From: an uncultured Myxococcales bacterium
Lineage (GTDB): Bacteria; Myxococcota_A; Polyangia; Polyangiales; Polyangiaceae
DNA: 45,064 nucleotides
NCBI GenBank assembly: GCA_937872925.1
Contig: CALMUT010000077.1
Coordinates: 1-45,064 of the forward strand
Direction: 5' to 3'
Shown here: positions 32,026 through 40,454 of the stretch, piece by piece
Position numbering within the stretch: position 1 is the first letter of the stretch
Layout: each line of letters starts with the position of its first letter
Notes under the pieces: generated by a model
Databases searched by the model: none
The model's input: only the letters and a program-made list of their open reading frames with translations
What the model was told of the DNA's origin: nothing
Translations under genes and position numbers: made by a program

Positions 32026-32929
32026 CGTTGACGAGGCGTACAGAGTGGGCGCCGTGGCTCGTCAATAGCTTCCGAACTTCACCGACCCATGTGCTGCGCG
32101 TCGCAAGTGCGCCAAGGCGGGGTACGACCAGCAGATCGTTCGCCCGCAGTTCGATCCAAGGAATGAGCGGCTCAGACGTCGCGCCCGCCAGGTCGGCGAG
32201 GGCACTCGCGAGCGGGTTCTTCGGGGCGACGCGATCTAGCAAGCGCCGGGCACGCCTACAATCCGCCTGCAGCCGCGCCAACTCGGCCGGCGCGCCACGA
32301 CGTAGGGCGAGCTCCGGCGTGACGATCAGCGCCAGGGACGTGGTCGCCGAGTCGCTTTCATTCGCAAGGTCTTCCTGCACCGCCAACAGCGAGGGTGGCG
32401 GAACGTTGCGTAAGAGCAAAGCATGCGAGATTGGCCACATCAGGAAACGGGCGTGCTCGACGCGCCGGTCGGTGGTGGCTTTCCACGCGAAAAATCCGCC
32501 GGGGGCCGTTGTTACCGTCAGCTCGGCGTCGGTCCAATGGTGACGGATCATTGCGCGTGCCGCGGTCAGTTTCGGCAGAAGTAGGCCCCGGCGCGCGTGC
32601 AACAGTTCGATGGCTTCGGGCTCGAATAGCCCGTCCAGACCAGGGGTGGCACTTGCTTCAATTTCCGCAAGTGCGGCCTGCAGTAACGCAATGGTCTTTT
32701 TGCGATGACGTGGTCCTGCACTCGCAAGAGCGAGCCAAATGGCGTCACCAAGCCTGTTACCCGATTTAGGGTCGGGTCTCTCGTTCGTCCGCAGTGCAAA
32801 CGTGGGGCCTGCTTCGTCGGGTTGTTTCTTGGCTGCGCGCGAGCAACCTAAGGCGAAGCCGCCGGACGCGCCGAGTAGAAAGCTAACGACGCTTCGCCGT
32901 GAACTCAATGCCTGCGCTCGTGGAGCCAC
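32021..32929 (-). CDS. Hypothetical lipoprotein with Tat-like signal
   Basis: About 302 residues if GTG 32929 is used; TTG 32908 or ATG 32986 are alternatives. The signal reads SSRRSVVSFLLGASGGFALG followed by Cys, a twin-arginine pattern with a lipobox. The mature part (AIWLALASAGPRHRKKTIAL, LLQAALAEIEASA, IELRANDLLVVPRLGALATR) is mixed helix and strand, with no recognised family. The start overlaps the end of the gene at 32883, so the two are co-transcribed. Its stop lies in the minisatellite. Mature residues include few charged repeats and no Gly spacer, unlike most lipoproteins here. Confidence 0.65.
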   Translation of the reverse strand: MAPRAQALSSRRSVVSFLLGASGGFALGCSRAAKKQPDEAGPTFALRTNERPDPKSGNRLGDAIWLALASAGPRHRKKTIALLQAALAEIEASATPGLDGLFEPEAIELLHARRGLLLPKLTAARAMIRHHWTDAELTVTTAPGGFFAWKATTDRRVEHARFLMWPISHALLLRNVPPPSLLAVQEDLANESDSATTSLALIVTPELALRRGAPAELARLQADCRRARRLLDRVAPKNPLASALADLAGATSEPLIPWIELRANDLLVVPRLGALATRSTWVGEVRKLLTSHGAHSVRLVNA

Positions 32930-33626
32930 TGACAAGACCTTCTCCGATTTGAACGAGAAAACTAGTGCGCTCCGGTGCAACCCCACACGCGCCGCTAAGA
33001 GTTGAACCTTCGAGGATCAACTCACAGGGAGTGTCGCTCGCTTCCGTGTGCCAGCGGCCGCCCAGATCTCCGAAGAGAGAATTGCGAAAGTCCAAATGCA
33101 CCGCCTGCAGCTGCTGACCGTCCGCGCTAGGCATCCAACTCGGATAGATGGTTGCTGGGGCATTGACCTGCCCACATGCTGCATCTAACCGCGCGCCCAG
33201 GATGGCCGCGCAACCACAGTCAGCGCCCTCGTCGTTGGTTGCTAACCAGCTCCCTGTGATGTCGAAGGGCAGCGCGCCTTGATTGAGTCCGGGACTGGCG
33301 CCTCGCACGATCTTGGTAGAGACCGTGTCGAATCCCCTGTGTGCGACGGCGAAGGAAACGTCAGCCGCATGAGCGACGCGGGCATATTGGCTGCCGTACT
33401 TGAGTTCCGCAACTGTCTCCGAGAGTTCGAAGATGGCGTGGGAGGTGATCCCGGACTTGTCGGTTCCGATCACATCCCAGATGCCCGCCAAGCTGCCAGA
33501 CGCTTGTCCGGGAGGGCGGCCTCCGGTGCCTGTGTCCACTCCGCCGACGCCGCCTCCCGAGCAAGCCGACACGGCGAGCTGCGCCACAAACGCCACAAGA
33601 AGCCCTGGATTCGCAAAGCGAGTCAT
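32883..33626 (-). CDS. Hypothetical lipoprotein
   Basis: 247 residues from ATG 33626 with GGGAGGGTCA directly upstream. Lipobox AVSAC, Cys22, then a GGGVGGVDTGTGG spacer. The mature domain (SGSLAGIWDVIGTDKSGITS, HAIFELSETVAELKYGSQYA, FDITGSWLATNDEGADCGC, LEGSTLSGACG) repeats the pattern hydrophobic-GxW, which suggests a small beta-barrel or lipocalin-like fold with two similar halves. Four cysteines may pair. No named family was recognised. It leads into the Tat-signal gene at 32929 with an overlap. Confidence 0.75.
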   Translation of the reverse strand: MTRFANPGLLVAFVAQLAVSACSGGGVGGVDTGTGGRPPGQASGSLAGIWDVIGTDKSGITSHAIFELSETVAELKYGSQYARVAHAADVSFAVAHRGFDTVSTKIVRGASPGLNQGALPFDITGSWLATNDEGADCGCAAILGARLDAACGQVNAPATIYPSWMPSADGQQLQAVHLDFRNSLFGDLGGRWHTEASDTPCELILEGSTLSGACGVAPERTSFLVQIGEGLVSGSTSAGIEFTAKRR

Positions 33627-33854
33627 TGACCCTCCCTTCGGCAACGGCACGTTGGAGTTGCGGATTATCTCACATTTCTCCGTGCGTGTTGCCCAAACAA
33701 GGCCGCTGCCGCGACTCGAACTTCAGCGACAATCTGCGCAAGCGGGGCACCCCGGCCGCAACCCCTCTGCGCATCTGCGGCGCCAGTGCCACAGCTGCGC
33801 AACGGTTTATGCGCATTTCGCGCCGGCACGGCAGTTGCTCTAGGCGGCGCCATC

Positions 33855-35348
33855 GTGACGATCGTACGAAGAGGCACATTCTTGTTCGCGCTGGGTCTTG
33901 CCGCATGCAGCTCGGGCGCGGGCAATAGCGGCGGCGTTGCGACCGGAGGCGGAGGTGGAGGCGGCTTCGGCAATTTTGGAGGCACCGGTGCCACAGGTGC
34001 AGGCACGGGCACGGGCGGTGGTGGCGCAGTGGGCGCTCAGGGCGGCAGTGGAGGCAGCGGCGCGGGTGCCGGCGGCGGAGCTCCAAGTTGTGCTTCGGGA
34101 ATGCCAGCGGCGTTCGCCGCCGCGCCTGCATCGCTATCCTTGCCGGCGGCCCGCTGCGGCGTGCAGTTCGACGCGCTGGGCAAGGCCAGCGGCGCCCTGG
34201 AGTACACGCTCATGGACCTTGCGGCAGACGGCGTGCCGGATCTGGTTGTGCACCAGGACGACTGTGATCCCGTCCTGGGCCAATCCCGTTGGGACGTCTA
34301 TGCAGGGTCCGCGAGCGGGCTCGCGCCCACTCCGACGGCGTTTTCGCTGCCGGCGCCGCGCTGCGGGGTGGCATTCGATCGCCCGGCGCGCAGCTCCGGA
34401 GCGCTGGAATACGCGCTCTTGGATGCGACGGGAGACGACGTCGTCGACTTGGTCGTGCATCAAGACGACTGCGACGCCACTCTCGGCGCCACCCATTGGG
34501 ACGTGTACCCGGGTAGTGCGTCGGGATTTGCGCCCACGCCGACGGCGCTCACTTTGCCCGCTGCGCGCTGCGGTGTGGCCTGGGACAGGCTGGGCAGGGC
34601 GACAGGCGCCCTCGAATACTCGCTCATGGATCTGAGCGGGGACGGATTCGCGGACTTGGTCGTGCACCAAGACGACTGCGACGCGGCCATCGGACAAAGC
34701 CGCTGGGACGTGTATGCCGGCAGCGCCGCGGGTTTTGCAGCGACGCCGAGCGCGTACACGTTGCCCGCAGCGCGCTGCGCGGTGAACTGGGACAAGCCTG
34801 GGCGCAGCACCGGCGCACTCGAGTACTCCCTGCTCGATCTGACAGGCGATGGGCGCAGCGACTTGGTCGTGTTGCAGGACGACTGCGACGCGGCTGTCGG
34901 ACAGAGTCGCTGGGACGTGTATCCGGGATCAGCCGCGGGATTCGCGGCCGCGCCGAGCCCGTACACGCTGCCCGCCATGCGTTGCGCGGTGCCCTGGGAC
35001 GCCGCGGGTCAGAGTTACGGCGCCGTGCACTACTCGCTGCTGGACGTGAGCTGCGACAGCTTCCCGGATTTGGTTGTCACGCGGGATGACTGCGACGCAA
35101 CAGTCGGTCAAAGCCGCTGGGACGTCTATGCTGGCAATGCCACCGGTTTGGCGCAAGCTCCTGCGAGCGTTGCCCTGCCCGCGCCACGCTGTGGCACGTC
35201 TTTCGACGCGCCTGGCAAGTCCAGCGGCGCGCTGCACTTTGGCGTGTTTGCGTGGTCACCCACAGACCACCCTTCCCTGCTGGTAACCCGAGACAGCTGC
35301 GACGCGAACGTGGGCGCTGCGCATTGGGACTACTACCTCGCACAGTAG
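33855..35348 (+). CDS. Lipoprotein with six exact 69-residue VCBS-like repeats
   Basis: 497 residues from GTG 33855; the start is placed by the signal MTIVRRGTFLFALGLAAC (Cys18), since the ribosome site is weak. A Gly/Ala/Thr spacer runs to about residue 90. From residue 94 on, six units of exactly 69 residues (207 bases) begin near 34134, 34341, 34548, 34755, 34962 and 35169. Each reads LPAARCGVxFDxxGxxxGAL, then EYxLxDLxGDGxxDLVVHQD, DCDxxxGQSRWDVYxGSA. The GDGxxDLVV part matches FG-GAP/VCBS blades that bind calcium. Six blades suggest a propeller, each with two or three conserved cysteines. A surface-exposed binding protein is inferred. Confidence 0.85.
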   Translation: MTIVRRGTFLFALGLAACSSGAGNSGGVATGGGGGGGFGNFGGTGATGAGTGTGGGGAVGAQGGSGGSGAGAGGGAPSCASGMPAAFAAAPASLSLPAARCGVQFDALGKASGALEYTLMDLAADGVPDLVVHQDDCDPVLGQSRWDVYAGSASGLAPTPTAFSLPAPRCGVAFDRPARSSGALEYALLDATGDDVVDLVVHQDDCDATLGATHWDVYPGSASGFAPTPTALTLPAARCGVAWDRLGRATGALEYSLMDLSGDGFADLVVHQDDCDAAIGQSRWDVYAGSAAGFAATPSAYTLPAARCAVNWDKPGRSTGALEYSLLDLTGDGRSDLVVLQDDCDAAVGQSRWDVYPGSAAGFAAAPSPYTLPAMRCAVPWDAAGQSYGAVHYSLLDVSCDSFPDLVVTRDDCDATVGQSRWDVYAGNATGLAQAPASVALPAPRCGTSFDAPGKSSGALHFGVFAWSPTDHPSLLVTRDSCDANVGAAHWDYYLAQ

Positions 35349-35486
35349 CTGAGGTGTCGAACGGCGACGGCGAGCCCCGGGGCAACCACGCCGCAGCGGT
35401 AGCGGCGTTCTGGGGTCATGGAGACCCAGCGTGCAGCGCAATCCCCGGGAAAAGCCCTTGGAACAGGTCTTGCGAAGGAGGCCAAT

Positions 35487-36413
35487 ATGCAACCTCGATT
35501 CATTGTGTTCTTCGGCGCAGCTGCGCTGCTCTTCGGCTGTAGTTCTGGCGGCGGGGGCGGCGGCGGATTCGGCGATGCGGGTGTGACCGGCGGAGGCGGC
35601 GGTTTCGGCGCGTTCGGGGGCTTTGGTTCCGGCGGCGGCAACAGCGGGGCTGCGGGGCAAGCGGGCGGCGGTGGCTTCGGTGGATTCGCAGGCGCGGCGG
35701 GCGGCGGCAGCACCGGCGCGACGGGCGGCGCGGGCGGCTCTGGTGCGTGCAGCGCAACGTCCGTGATGTGCCCCAAGGGTTGTGCCGACTTGCAAACCGA
35801 TCCGAACAACTGCGGCAGCTGCGGCTACCCCTGCAGCGCCATCCCGGACTCGAAGGCCGTCTGCCTGAGCGGGAAGTGCGGGATCGAGTGCAACCCGGGG
35901 CGTTCGCTGTGCGGAAACGAATGTCTCGATCTACAGAACGATCCGAACAACTGCGGAGCATGCGACAAGTACTGCTCGAAACCCTCTGGCGGCAGCGCGC
36001 TGTGCCAGGGCGGCAAATGCGTTGACAGTTGCCCCACGGGCCAAAGCGCCTGCAACGGCAGCTGCAAGAACCTGAGCACGGACTCCGCCAACTGCGGTAG
36101 CTGCGGGAACGCTTGCACGGCCCCCACAGGCGGCTCGGTGTCCTGCGCTGGCGGCAAGTGCACCACCGCATGCCCCGCCGGTAAGACTCTGTGCGGCACG
36201 GTGTGCGTCGATACTCAAAGCGACAACCTCAACTGCGGCGCGTGTGCCTACAAATGCTGGGGCAATCACGCATGTAGCTCTGGCAAATGCAGCACCTATT
36301 CCTGCGCCTACGCTTCGTGCGACGGTGAGTGCTGCGACGCCACGGAGAAGTGCAATTCCTATTGGGGCACAGATATCAACGGCAAGCCGGTGAAGCACTA
36401 CTACTGCGGATAG
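35487..36413 (+). CDS. Cys-rich NCGSCG-repeat lipoprotein
   Basis: 308 residues; AAGGAGG precedes ATG 35487. Lipobox LLFGC, Cys18, then a Gly/Phe-rich spacer to about residue 85. The rest consists of four to five units of about 40 residues with the pattern CxDLQxDPNNCGSCGxxC, then GKC ... CPxGxxxCxxxC. This is the arrangement often reported as Stig1-like in myxobacterial surface lipoproteins. Dense disulfides would give a rigid rod. It is convergent with the gene at 36433, 19 bases apart. No catalytic function is suggested. Confidence 0.85.
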   Translation: MQPRFIVFFGAAALLFGCSSGGGGGGGFGDAGVTGGGGGFGAFGGFGSGGGNSGAAGQAGGGGFGGFAGAAGGGSTGATGGAGGSGACSATSVMCPKGCADLQTDPNNCGSCGYPCSAIPDSKAVCLSGKCGIECNPGRSLCGNECLDLQNDPNNCGACDKYCSKPSGGSALCQGGKCVDSCPTGQSACNGSCKNLSTDSANCGSCGNACTAPTGGSVSCAGGKCTTACPAGKTLCGTVCVDTQSDNLNCGACAYKCWGNHACSSGKCSTYSCAYASCDGECCDATEKCNSYWGTDINGKPVKHYYCG

Positions 36414-36432
36414 TGGGCGGCAGGCCGCGGCG

Positions 36433-37437
36433 TCAGCGACAACACACGCTGTACGGGTCCTTTGGACTTGCGGAGCCGTTGAGCTGCCCGCCGTTGGCAG
36501 CACACACGACGTTTTTGCTTTCGACCTTGCCGCGGACCTTGTCTGCGCTTGCGGCGACATTGCAGCACTCTGACCCCCCTTGCTTGGAGGTACAGGAAGC
36601 GCTGCTGCTACTGTCGCAGGAACTGCCGCTGTGCATCTCCCCCGTCACCGTGCAGCTGCCGGAGTTCTTGGCGCACGTGCAGTTGCTGCAGCCGCGCGTG
36701 TCGTCTACGCCTTTGTAGTCCACGTTCTTGTTGGGCCAGCCGCTGGGACAAGGGAAGTTGCCGCTGCGGTACACGCACACAGAATCTGCATTCGGCGCGC
36801 AGGTCTTGCCATCGGCACAGCTCGTGATGGCGTCCGAGCCGCAAACTGCGATCGAGGCGTTCCAGGTAATCGGCAGCGGATTCGGGTTCGGGTTGGTGGG
36901 CGTGCAGCTTGGAATCGGCGAAACCTGCATGCTGAGCGCGGCAGCTTGTTTGAGCGACACGCACGCGCCGTCCGCCGCTTCGGCGCTGACATGCGAGCCC
37001 GTGCATCCCGCCAGCGTGTAGAGCTGCACGCCGGTACGGCAGCTGCCGGTGCACGAGCACAGCTCGCAAGCGGATTGATTCAACCCATTGTTGAGGGCAA
37101 GGAGCTCCTTCCCATACAGGCCACTACAAGGCGCGCCCACCTGCCGATGCACCGGCCCCTCCCAGTCTTTGGGCACCACCACGCAATCTCCGGCGCAAGG
37201 TCCGACAACACCACCCGCACCTCCACTGCCAGCGGCGCCACCACTGGGTGCGCCCGAAGCGCCGCCCGAAGCGCCGCCCGTTCCGCCGCCAGCTTGACCC
37301 GCGTTGCCGCCACCCGTTGCGCCAGTCCCAGCGCTGCCGCCAATCCCGGCGTCCGATCCACCGGGCTCCGACGTGAAGTCTTCGCCCCCACAAGCCATCA
37401 ACAACGCCGAAAGTCCGAGATAAGCAAATGCCCGCAT
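36433..37437 (-). CDS. Cys-rich lipoprotein
   Basis: 334 residues from ATG 37437. Short signal peptide with lipobox LLMAC, Cys16, then GGEDF. A GGSDAGIGGSAGTGATGG-type spacer runs to about residue 70. The mature part has about 24 cysteines (VGPCAGDCVVVPKDWEGP, ACELCSCTGSCRTG, GCSNCTCAKNSGSC, SECCNVAAS) and ends CVVCAAN ... YSVCCR-like. There is no recognised domain; disulfide-rich extracellular binding or structural protein inferred. It is divergent from the cupin gene, with 110 bases between them, and convergent with the NCGSCG-repeat gene. Confidence 0.8.
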   Translation of the reverse strand: MRAFAYLGLSALLMACGGEDFTSEPGGSDAGIGGSAGTGATGGGNAGQAGGGTGGASGGASGAPSGGAAGSGGAGGVVGPCAGDCVVVPKDWEGPVHRQVGAPCSGLYGKELLALNNGLNQSACELCSCTGSCRTGVQLYTLAGCTGSHVSAEAADGACVSLKQAAALSMQVSPIPSCTPTNPNPNPLPITWNASIAVCGSDAITSCADGKTCAPNADSVCVYRSGNFPCPSGWPNKNVDYKGVDDTRGCSNCTCAKNSGSCTVTGEMHSGSSCDSSSSASCTSKQGGSECCNVAASADKVRGKVESKNVVCAANGGQLNGSASPKDPYSVCCR

Positions 37438-37547
37438 CCTCCCAGTATCCGCTGCTTTGCCCTCGTCGTCGAGCCGCAGCCGCCAGCGCTGAGACAGCTG
37501 GGCCGCGCCACTGGCCATTTTGCCAGCCTACGCCGATAGTCATCCCG

Positions 37548-37946
37548 ATGAGCGACGATACGGCTTTCGACCTACACAACACCTACGTGCACTTCACCGA
37601 CGGCGGAAGCGCTGAAAAGCTAGCGGTCACCGAGCAGTTCTGGCCGGACTTGGTAAGCGGCAAGCTGCACCTGGGTGGGCGACTGATCACCGTGGTCCAC
37701 ATGAAAAGCGATTGGCCGCACTGGGAAATGCATCCCAAGGGCGAAGAGCTCGTGGTGCTGCTCAGCGGGGCGATTGAGCTCATCGTGGAGCGCGACGGCC
37801 GCGAGCTGCGCCAAAAACTCGAGCGGCCTGGTCAAGCCTGGCTCAATCTGCGTGGCGACTGGCACCGCGCCATCGTACACACACCGGGCGACATGTTGTT
37901 CGTGACGCACGGTGAAGGGACCGAGCATCGACCTGTGGAGGCGTGA
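37548..37946 (+). CDS. Cupin-domain protein
   Basis: 132 residues from ATG 37548. A single cupin barrel: HWEMHPKGEELVVLLSGAIE (conserved motif 1 with two His and a Glu for a metal) and RGDWHRAIVHTPGDMLFVTH (motif 2). No signal peptide, so it is cytoplasmic. Cupins of this length bind a metal and act as small isomerases, dioxygenases or sensors; the substrate cannot be told. It is convergent with the DoxX-like gene, ten bases away. Confidence 0.88.
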   Translation: MSDDTAFDLHNTYVHFTDGGSAEKLAVTEQFWPDLVSGKLHLGGRLITVVHMKSDWPHWEMHPKGEELVVLLSGAIELIVERDGRELRQKLERPGQAWLNLRGDWHRAIVHTPGDMLFVTHGEGTEHRPVEA

Positions 37947-37956
37947 GCGAGCGCGT

Positions 37957-38337
37957 TCAGCTTGCTGCGCGGGCGAGGCGACGGCTCTCGGGCCGGAGCA
38001 CGTACGAGGCAAGCATGAAGCCCAGCACGACGAGTGGCTTGAGCACGTCTGCGGGACCGTCCCCGGAATAGATGTGCGAGCACGCGGCGCCGGTCAGATC
38101 GAATACGATGCCCGCGTAGGCCCACTCCTTGAGCAGCGGCCGCTTCGGCGCCAAAATCGCAAGCCCACCAAGGAACTTCCAGATCCCGAGGATGCGCCCG
38201 AAATACAGCGGGTAGCCCAAATGCGTGAAGATCTTCACGACGGGCTCCGGCAGCAACATGTCCGCAATGCCCCCGGCGATCATGGCAAACGCCACGATGC
38301 CCGTGCAAACCCAATACGCGATCACTTTCCCCTGCAT
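37957..38337 (-). CDS. DoxX-like membrane protein
   Basis: 126 residues with four hydrophobic segments (VIAYWVCTGIVAFAMIAGGI, LGIWKFLGGLAILA, YAGIVFDLTGAACSHI, PLVVLGFMLASYVL). The motif FxRILGIWKFLGGLAIL is characteristic of DoxX-like family proteins. These are small inner-membrane proteins sometimes tied to redox stress; the exact role is unknown. It stands alone; the promoter must lie between 38338 and 38364 or inside the end of the RCC1 gene. Confidence 0.88.
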   Translation of the reverse strand: MQGKVIAYWVCTGIVAFAMIAGGIADMLLPEPVVKIFTHLGYPLYFGRILGIWKFLGGLAILAPKRPLLKEWAYAGIVFDLTGAACSHIYSGDGPADVLKPLVVLGFMLASYVLRPESRRLARAAS

Positions 38338-38364
38338 GTTGGGCCGCAGGGTATCACGTCTCGC

Positions 38365-39555
38365 TCACGGCGCCGGCGCGCCGTTGCCCCCGTAGATCCC
38401 AGTCCCGCCGCTCCCCCAACAACGCAACACGCCGCTGCCGAGCAAGGCGCAACTGTGGCGTCCGCCCGCAGCGACCTCGACGGCGTCGGCAGGCACGATC
38501 GCGAGGGGACCACTCGTTGAACTGCCGCTGTCCGCGGCACCCCAGCAATGCACCGCTCCGGCATCGGAACGAGCGCAGGTGTGCTCGTTGCCCGCAGCTA
38601 TCTGCACGATCGTGGAGAGCCCTGACACCTGAACCGGCAACGCGCGATCTGCACTGGGCCCAGTACCGAGTTGGCCATACGCGTTGCCCCCCCAACACCA
38701 CACGTTGCCCTCGGCAAGCGCGCAAGCGTGGTCCCGGCCGTTTGCAACGCTAGTGGCAACCGGCGGCAATCCCACCACCGGCACCGGTGCAAGGGCGTCC
38801 TGCTGCGTGCCGTCACCCAATTGCCCGTGGTCATTGTGGCCCCAGCACTTCACGCTGCCGGCGCCGGTCACCGCACAGGCGAAGAATCCCGCCGCCGCGA
38901 TGTGCCGGGAAGGTTCCAGAGAAGCCACGCTGGCGGGTGTGAAATTGTCTCCCAGCCCGCCTGTGCCCAGCTGCCCGGAGCTATTGAGTCCGTAGCACTT
39001 CGCACTGCCGTTCGTCGCAAGCGCACAATGGAAGTAGATCCCCAGCGCCATGGACGCCACGAAGCTGAGCCCCGGCGCTTCGAAGGGAGCAGGCGTCGCA
39101 AAGTGCGTGCCCGGCTGTCCGTTGAAAGAGCCGAACACCGACTCGCCCCAACACATCGCGTTGCCAGTCTGCAAGACCGCGCAGTGTGACACCGGCCCGC
39201 CAAAGACCGCGCGCACGCCCGTTGCCAGCCCTTTCGCGACGAGCGGCTGCGACGAGCCGCTCAAGCTGATGTCGTCCACGCCCAACTGACCGAAAGTATT
39301 GTCACCGAAACACTGCACGCCGCCTTGCGAATCGAGCACGCAGCTGCTGGAGTTGCCAAGAGAAAGGCGCGCGAGGGATGGGTCGAGGGCGAGGGAAGCA
39401 TCGAGCCCCGCGTCAAACGCCGCCGCATCCCCGCCCGCATCCGTGGGCTCGAATTGCCCAACCTCTGATCGCGTAGAACACGCGGCTAGATAGGCGCATG
39501 CACACAACACGCGCCCCACGTCCGAGTAGTGAACGCGCCACGCCACGCCCGTCAT
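38365..39555 (-). CDS. RCC1-repeat lipoprotein at end of ECF module 2
   Basis: 396 residues. ATG 39555 overlaps the anti-sigma stop by four bases. Lipobox YLAAC, Cys26. From residue 60 on there are about six or seven RCC1-type repeats, each with a CxWGxNxxGQLGxG core (CFGDNTFGQLGVD, CWGESVFG, CYGLNSSGQLGTG, CWGHNDHGQLGDG, CWGGNAYGQLGTG, CWGAADSG, CWGSGGTG), with a His-Cys-Ala strand before each (DHACALAEG, EHTCARSDAG, RHSCALLGSG). The fold is a seven-bladed propeller. Cell-surface RCC1 lipoproteins are common in myxobacteria. The operon position suggests it is a client or sensor of the sigma system. Confidence 0.92.
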   Translation of the reverse strand: MTGVAWRVHYSDVGRVLCACAYLAACSTRSEVGQFEPTDAGGDAAAFDAGLDASLALDPSLARLSLGNSSSCVLDSQGGVQCFGDNTFGQLGVDDISLSGSSQPLVAKGLATGVRAVFGGPVSHCAVLQTGNAMCWGESVFGSFNGQPGTHFATPAPFEAPGLSFVASMALGIYFHCALATNGSAKCYGLNSSGQLGTGGLGDNFTPASVASLEPSRHIAAAGFFACAVTGAGSVKCWGHNDHGQLGDGTQQDALAPVPVVGLPPVATSVANGRDHACALAEGNVWCWGGNAYGQLGTGPSADRALPVQVSGLSTIVQIAAGNEHTCARSDAGAVHCWGAADSGSSTSGPLAIVPADAVEVAAGGRHSCALLGSGVLRCWGSGGTGIYGGNGAPAP

Positions 39556-40454
39556 CGCCCCAGCAGAGCGTCAATGCGACGAAGGTGTGCGCTCTTCGGA
39601 TAATAGCGAGCGAACTGGTCGCCCTTCGCCACCGCTTCGGATCGACGTCCCAAGCGCAGCAGTGCGTCGATCTCAAGCACGTCGCGCTCTTGTGAAAACG
39701 CCGATCGCGGATAGTTCGCCCGGTGTTCAGCGATCAGTTGCAAGCTGCGTGCAGGGTTAGCGCCCAACGCGTCTTGCGCTTTGCGCAGATCTGCCATGGC
39801 ATCCGCAGAGCTCCGCGCAGGCTCAGGCGCGACAACGGGTGCCGTACTCGGAGCTACATGGGGCGCAGCGCGTTGCGCGGGCTTCTCCGCGCTGGGCGCG
39901 ACGGGCAGCTGCGGCAAGTCGTCAATAGAAACGACGGGCGCCGGCTCCGTGGCTTGAGTTTGTTTTGGTTTCACGGCCGTCGCCGTCATCGTAGCCGCGG
40001 TGGCCGGCTGCTGTGACGGCGCGGGCGTCGACTGCGTCGCCGTCCACACGCCGCCTGCGATCACCAAAGCGGCAAGAGTCGCGATGCCGGCCGTCGCCGC
40101 AAGAGATCCGCCACCGACGCCAGCGACCGTCGCCGGCGCAGCGCCCCCCGTCGCGCCCACCTTGCCAGCGATTTCCGCGACGCCGGCAGCGTCTGCGCCC
40201 GGAGGCATGCTTTCGCCGCCGGACGGCTGCGCCCCGATGTCCGCTCCGCTGCCGCCACCATCTGCGCCACCGTCACCGCTGTCGCCGCCATCGGAACCGT
40301 CCGGCGGCGGCAGTGGCAACTTGTCCGCAAGCGCGAGCGCCAAAGCGTCCATGCGCTTCTGATCCGGCACTTCCCGGCGCGCGGCGCGCAGCAGCGCGCC
40401 CATCAGCTCGTCAGAGCCTTCGTCCAGACGCGGCATGTGTTCGGGGTCGGTCAT
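39552..40454 (-). CDS. Membrane anti-sigma-like protein with TPR tail (module 2)
   Basis: 300 residues; ATG 40454 overlaps the sigma stop by four bases. The cytoplasmic part (residues 1-55: DELMGALLRAARREVPDQKR, MDALALALADKL) is followed by an Asp/Gly-rich linker. A membrane segment (LAATAGIATLAALVIAGGVW) lies near residue 120. A Pro/Ala-rich periplasmic spacer leads to TPR-like helices at the end (LRKAQDALGANPARSLQLIA, RDVLEIDALLRLGRRSEAVA, FARYYPKSAH). The ending is similar in pattern to the FecR-TPR protein of module 1, but no FecR domain is seen. The role as sigma-factor inhibitor is inferred from position and topology. Confidence 0.8.
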   Translation of the reverse strand: MTDPEHMPRLDEGSDELMGALLRAARREVPDQKRMDALALALADKLPLPPPDGSDGGDSGDGGADGGGSGADIGAQPSGGESMPPGADAAGVAEIAGKVGATGGAAPATVAGVGGGSLAATAGIATLAALVIAGGVWTATQSTPAPSQQPATAATMTATAVKPKQTQATEPAPVVSIDDLPQLPVAPSAEKPAQRAAPHVAPSTAPVVAPEPARSSADAMADLRKAQDALGANPARSLQLIAEHRANYPRSAFSQERDVLEIDALLRLGRRSEAVAKGDQFARYYPKSAHLRRIDALLGR

